DNA of 64,000 nt from Acidocella facilis ATCC 35904 (GTDB lineage: Bacteria > Pseudomonadota > Alphaproteobacteria > Acetobacterales > Acetobacteraceae), in the NCBI RefSeq assembly GCF_000687875.1, contig NZ_JHYG01000006.1, forward strand, positions 203,970-267,969, read 5' to 3'. Made by a program: the position numbers and the translations under genes. Shown here piece after piece: positions 63,431 to 64,000 of this stretch (its first letter is position 1; each line of letters opens with the position of its first letter). The notes beneath the pieces were generated by a model. It did not search any database, was not told the DNA's origin, and was given only the letters and a program-made list of their open reading frames with translations.

Positions 63431-63985
63431 GGCTTTTTGAGCTATGCATAAAACGCATAACTATTCTGCTGCGGTGCAAAAAACGTGGCTTTCGAAAGGT
63501 TAACCCGTAGCAATCCCAGGGAAGGCCTGGATTTTACCCTTGATGACGAGACGATGAAGGTGCGTTGACAGTTGCGGTGTGTCGGCGTTAGAAGCCCCTC
63601 CACCGACGGGCGCTGCGGACTTGATCTGAGGCGCTTGGACGGGTAGATTGGATGGCCTTGCTACGAACCTTTTGGTTCGCAGGTTGAGATTTTCCTCTCT
63701 AGCTCTTTGACAATTGCATAGGCTGGGAAGGGATACGCTGGTGGCGTTTCTGGTTCGGGGTTTACTCCGAGCTGCTGGGTGATTTGTTTCATCTGGGTGA
63801 TGATATGAGGGACGGGTTAAGTTCTGTTTTTACCTCTGTCGTTTTGGAAGCGTGGCTGGAGTATTTCTTTTGAAATTACGTACAGAAACGCTTCGAATAT
63901 TCTTGGTCTTAGGACTGAGGAACGACATGTTTGAGCAGGGCTTTTTTCATTTATATTTAGTGCCGGTTAGGCGCTGGGTAGGATG
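63431..63985 (+). promoter_or_regulatory. rRNA operon promoter and leader
   Basis: About 555 bases without protein-coding genes. A strong promoter TTGACA (63565-63570), 17 bases, TTAGAA (63588-63593) is followed by a CGAACC-TTTT-GGTTCG hairpin (63664-63679) and a boxA-like antitermination site GCTCTTTGACAAT (63702-63714) typical of alphaproteobacterial rRNA leaders. The sequence upstream of the promoter is moderately AT-rich and may supply UP-element contacts. Confidence 0.8.
63565..63593 (+). promoter_or_regulatory. Likely rrn promoter P1
   Basis: Perfect -35 TTGACA and TTAGAA -10 with the ideal 17-base spacer; a second TTGACA at 63708 belongs to the boxA region and lacks a clear -10. Confidence 0.65.
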
Positions 63986-64000
63986 AACTTGAGAGTTTGA
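63986..64000 (+). rRNA. rrs: 16S rRNA, first bases only (partial)
   Basis: The window ends with AACTTGAGAGTTTGA, the conserved 5' end of alphaproteobacterial 16S rRNA just before the universal CTGGCTCAG primer site. The gene continues to the right. Confidence 0.9.

Noticed and set aside
63708..63740. Second rRNA promoter with TTGACA at 63708
   Set aside because: The hexamer is part of the boxA-like element and no good -10 follows at 16-18 bases.

Overview
The window reads as a GC-rich alphaproteobacterial chromosome. The aerobic (cobG-dependent) cobalamin pathway, split b/b' subunits of the ATP synthase F0 sector, a CcrM-type GANTC methyltransferase and a 16S rRNA start of alphaproteobacterial type point to an acidophilic or heterotrophic Acetobacteraceae-like organism. 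The family assignment is inference; no sequence search was run.

Layout. (1) 1-21872: a flagellar supercluster read outward from a divergent promoter at 9005-9330. Leftward run fliE, fliF, fliG, fliK, a fused fliM-fliN, a fliQ paralogue, flhA, a short fliA and motA (cut by the window edge). Rightward run flgBCDEFGHIJK, fliL, fliO, fliP, fliQ, fliR and flhB. Nearly every pair overlaps by 4-8 bases or abuts, so translation is probably coupled. Two fliQ genes are present. flgA, flgL, fliHIJ, motB and flagellin are not in the window. (2) 21873-22748: a small HTH regulator and a 548-base non-coding region with two perfect inverted DnaA boxes and an AT-rich block. (3) 22749-31886: a carbon-oxidation locus, rraA-like plus aldehyde dehydrogenase diverging from SDR, GH15 glycosidase, GMC oxidoreductase, DoxX, cupin, SMP-30 lactonase and VOC protein. 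(4) 31931-33235: a cobalamin riboswitch and a NiCoT cobalt/nickel permease. (5) 33242-37670: an AraC regulator, an AT-rich toxin-antitoxin island, a small exported protein flanked by an 80-base duplicated 3' end of an aldehyde dehydrogenase gene, and that dehydrogenase itself. (6) 37789-41747: a parS-like palindrome, ccrM and the F0 operon atpI-B-E-F'-F. (7) 41746-63430: cobalamin synthesis. A second riboswitch (minus strand) heads DUF1636-cobW-cobN-cobG-H-I-J-L-E-M-B-F, with cobK on the opposite strand inside the run. To the right are cobO, cobQ, a CHRD protein, bluB, cobC, cobD, a phosphatase, cobU, cobT and cobS. (8) 63431-64000: an rRNA promoter and leader ending in the first bases of 16S rRNA.

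How it fits together. The flagellar block supplies the motor, C-ring, export gate, rod, hook and rings. The cobalamin block covers precorrin-2 to cobalamin except cobA and the CobS/CobT chelatase subunits; both its metal supply and the main operon carry B12 riboswitches. The parS-like site, paired DnaA boxes, ccrM and an rrn operon within about 42 kb suggest an origin-proximal position, which is inference.

Most notable: a FliM-FliN fusion with an internal ribosome binding site, two FliQ paralogues, a FliA that appears to lack sigma region 3, the candidate origin/partition elements, and several large palindromic elements, including a three-hairpin cloverleaf between cobQ and the CHRD gene.
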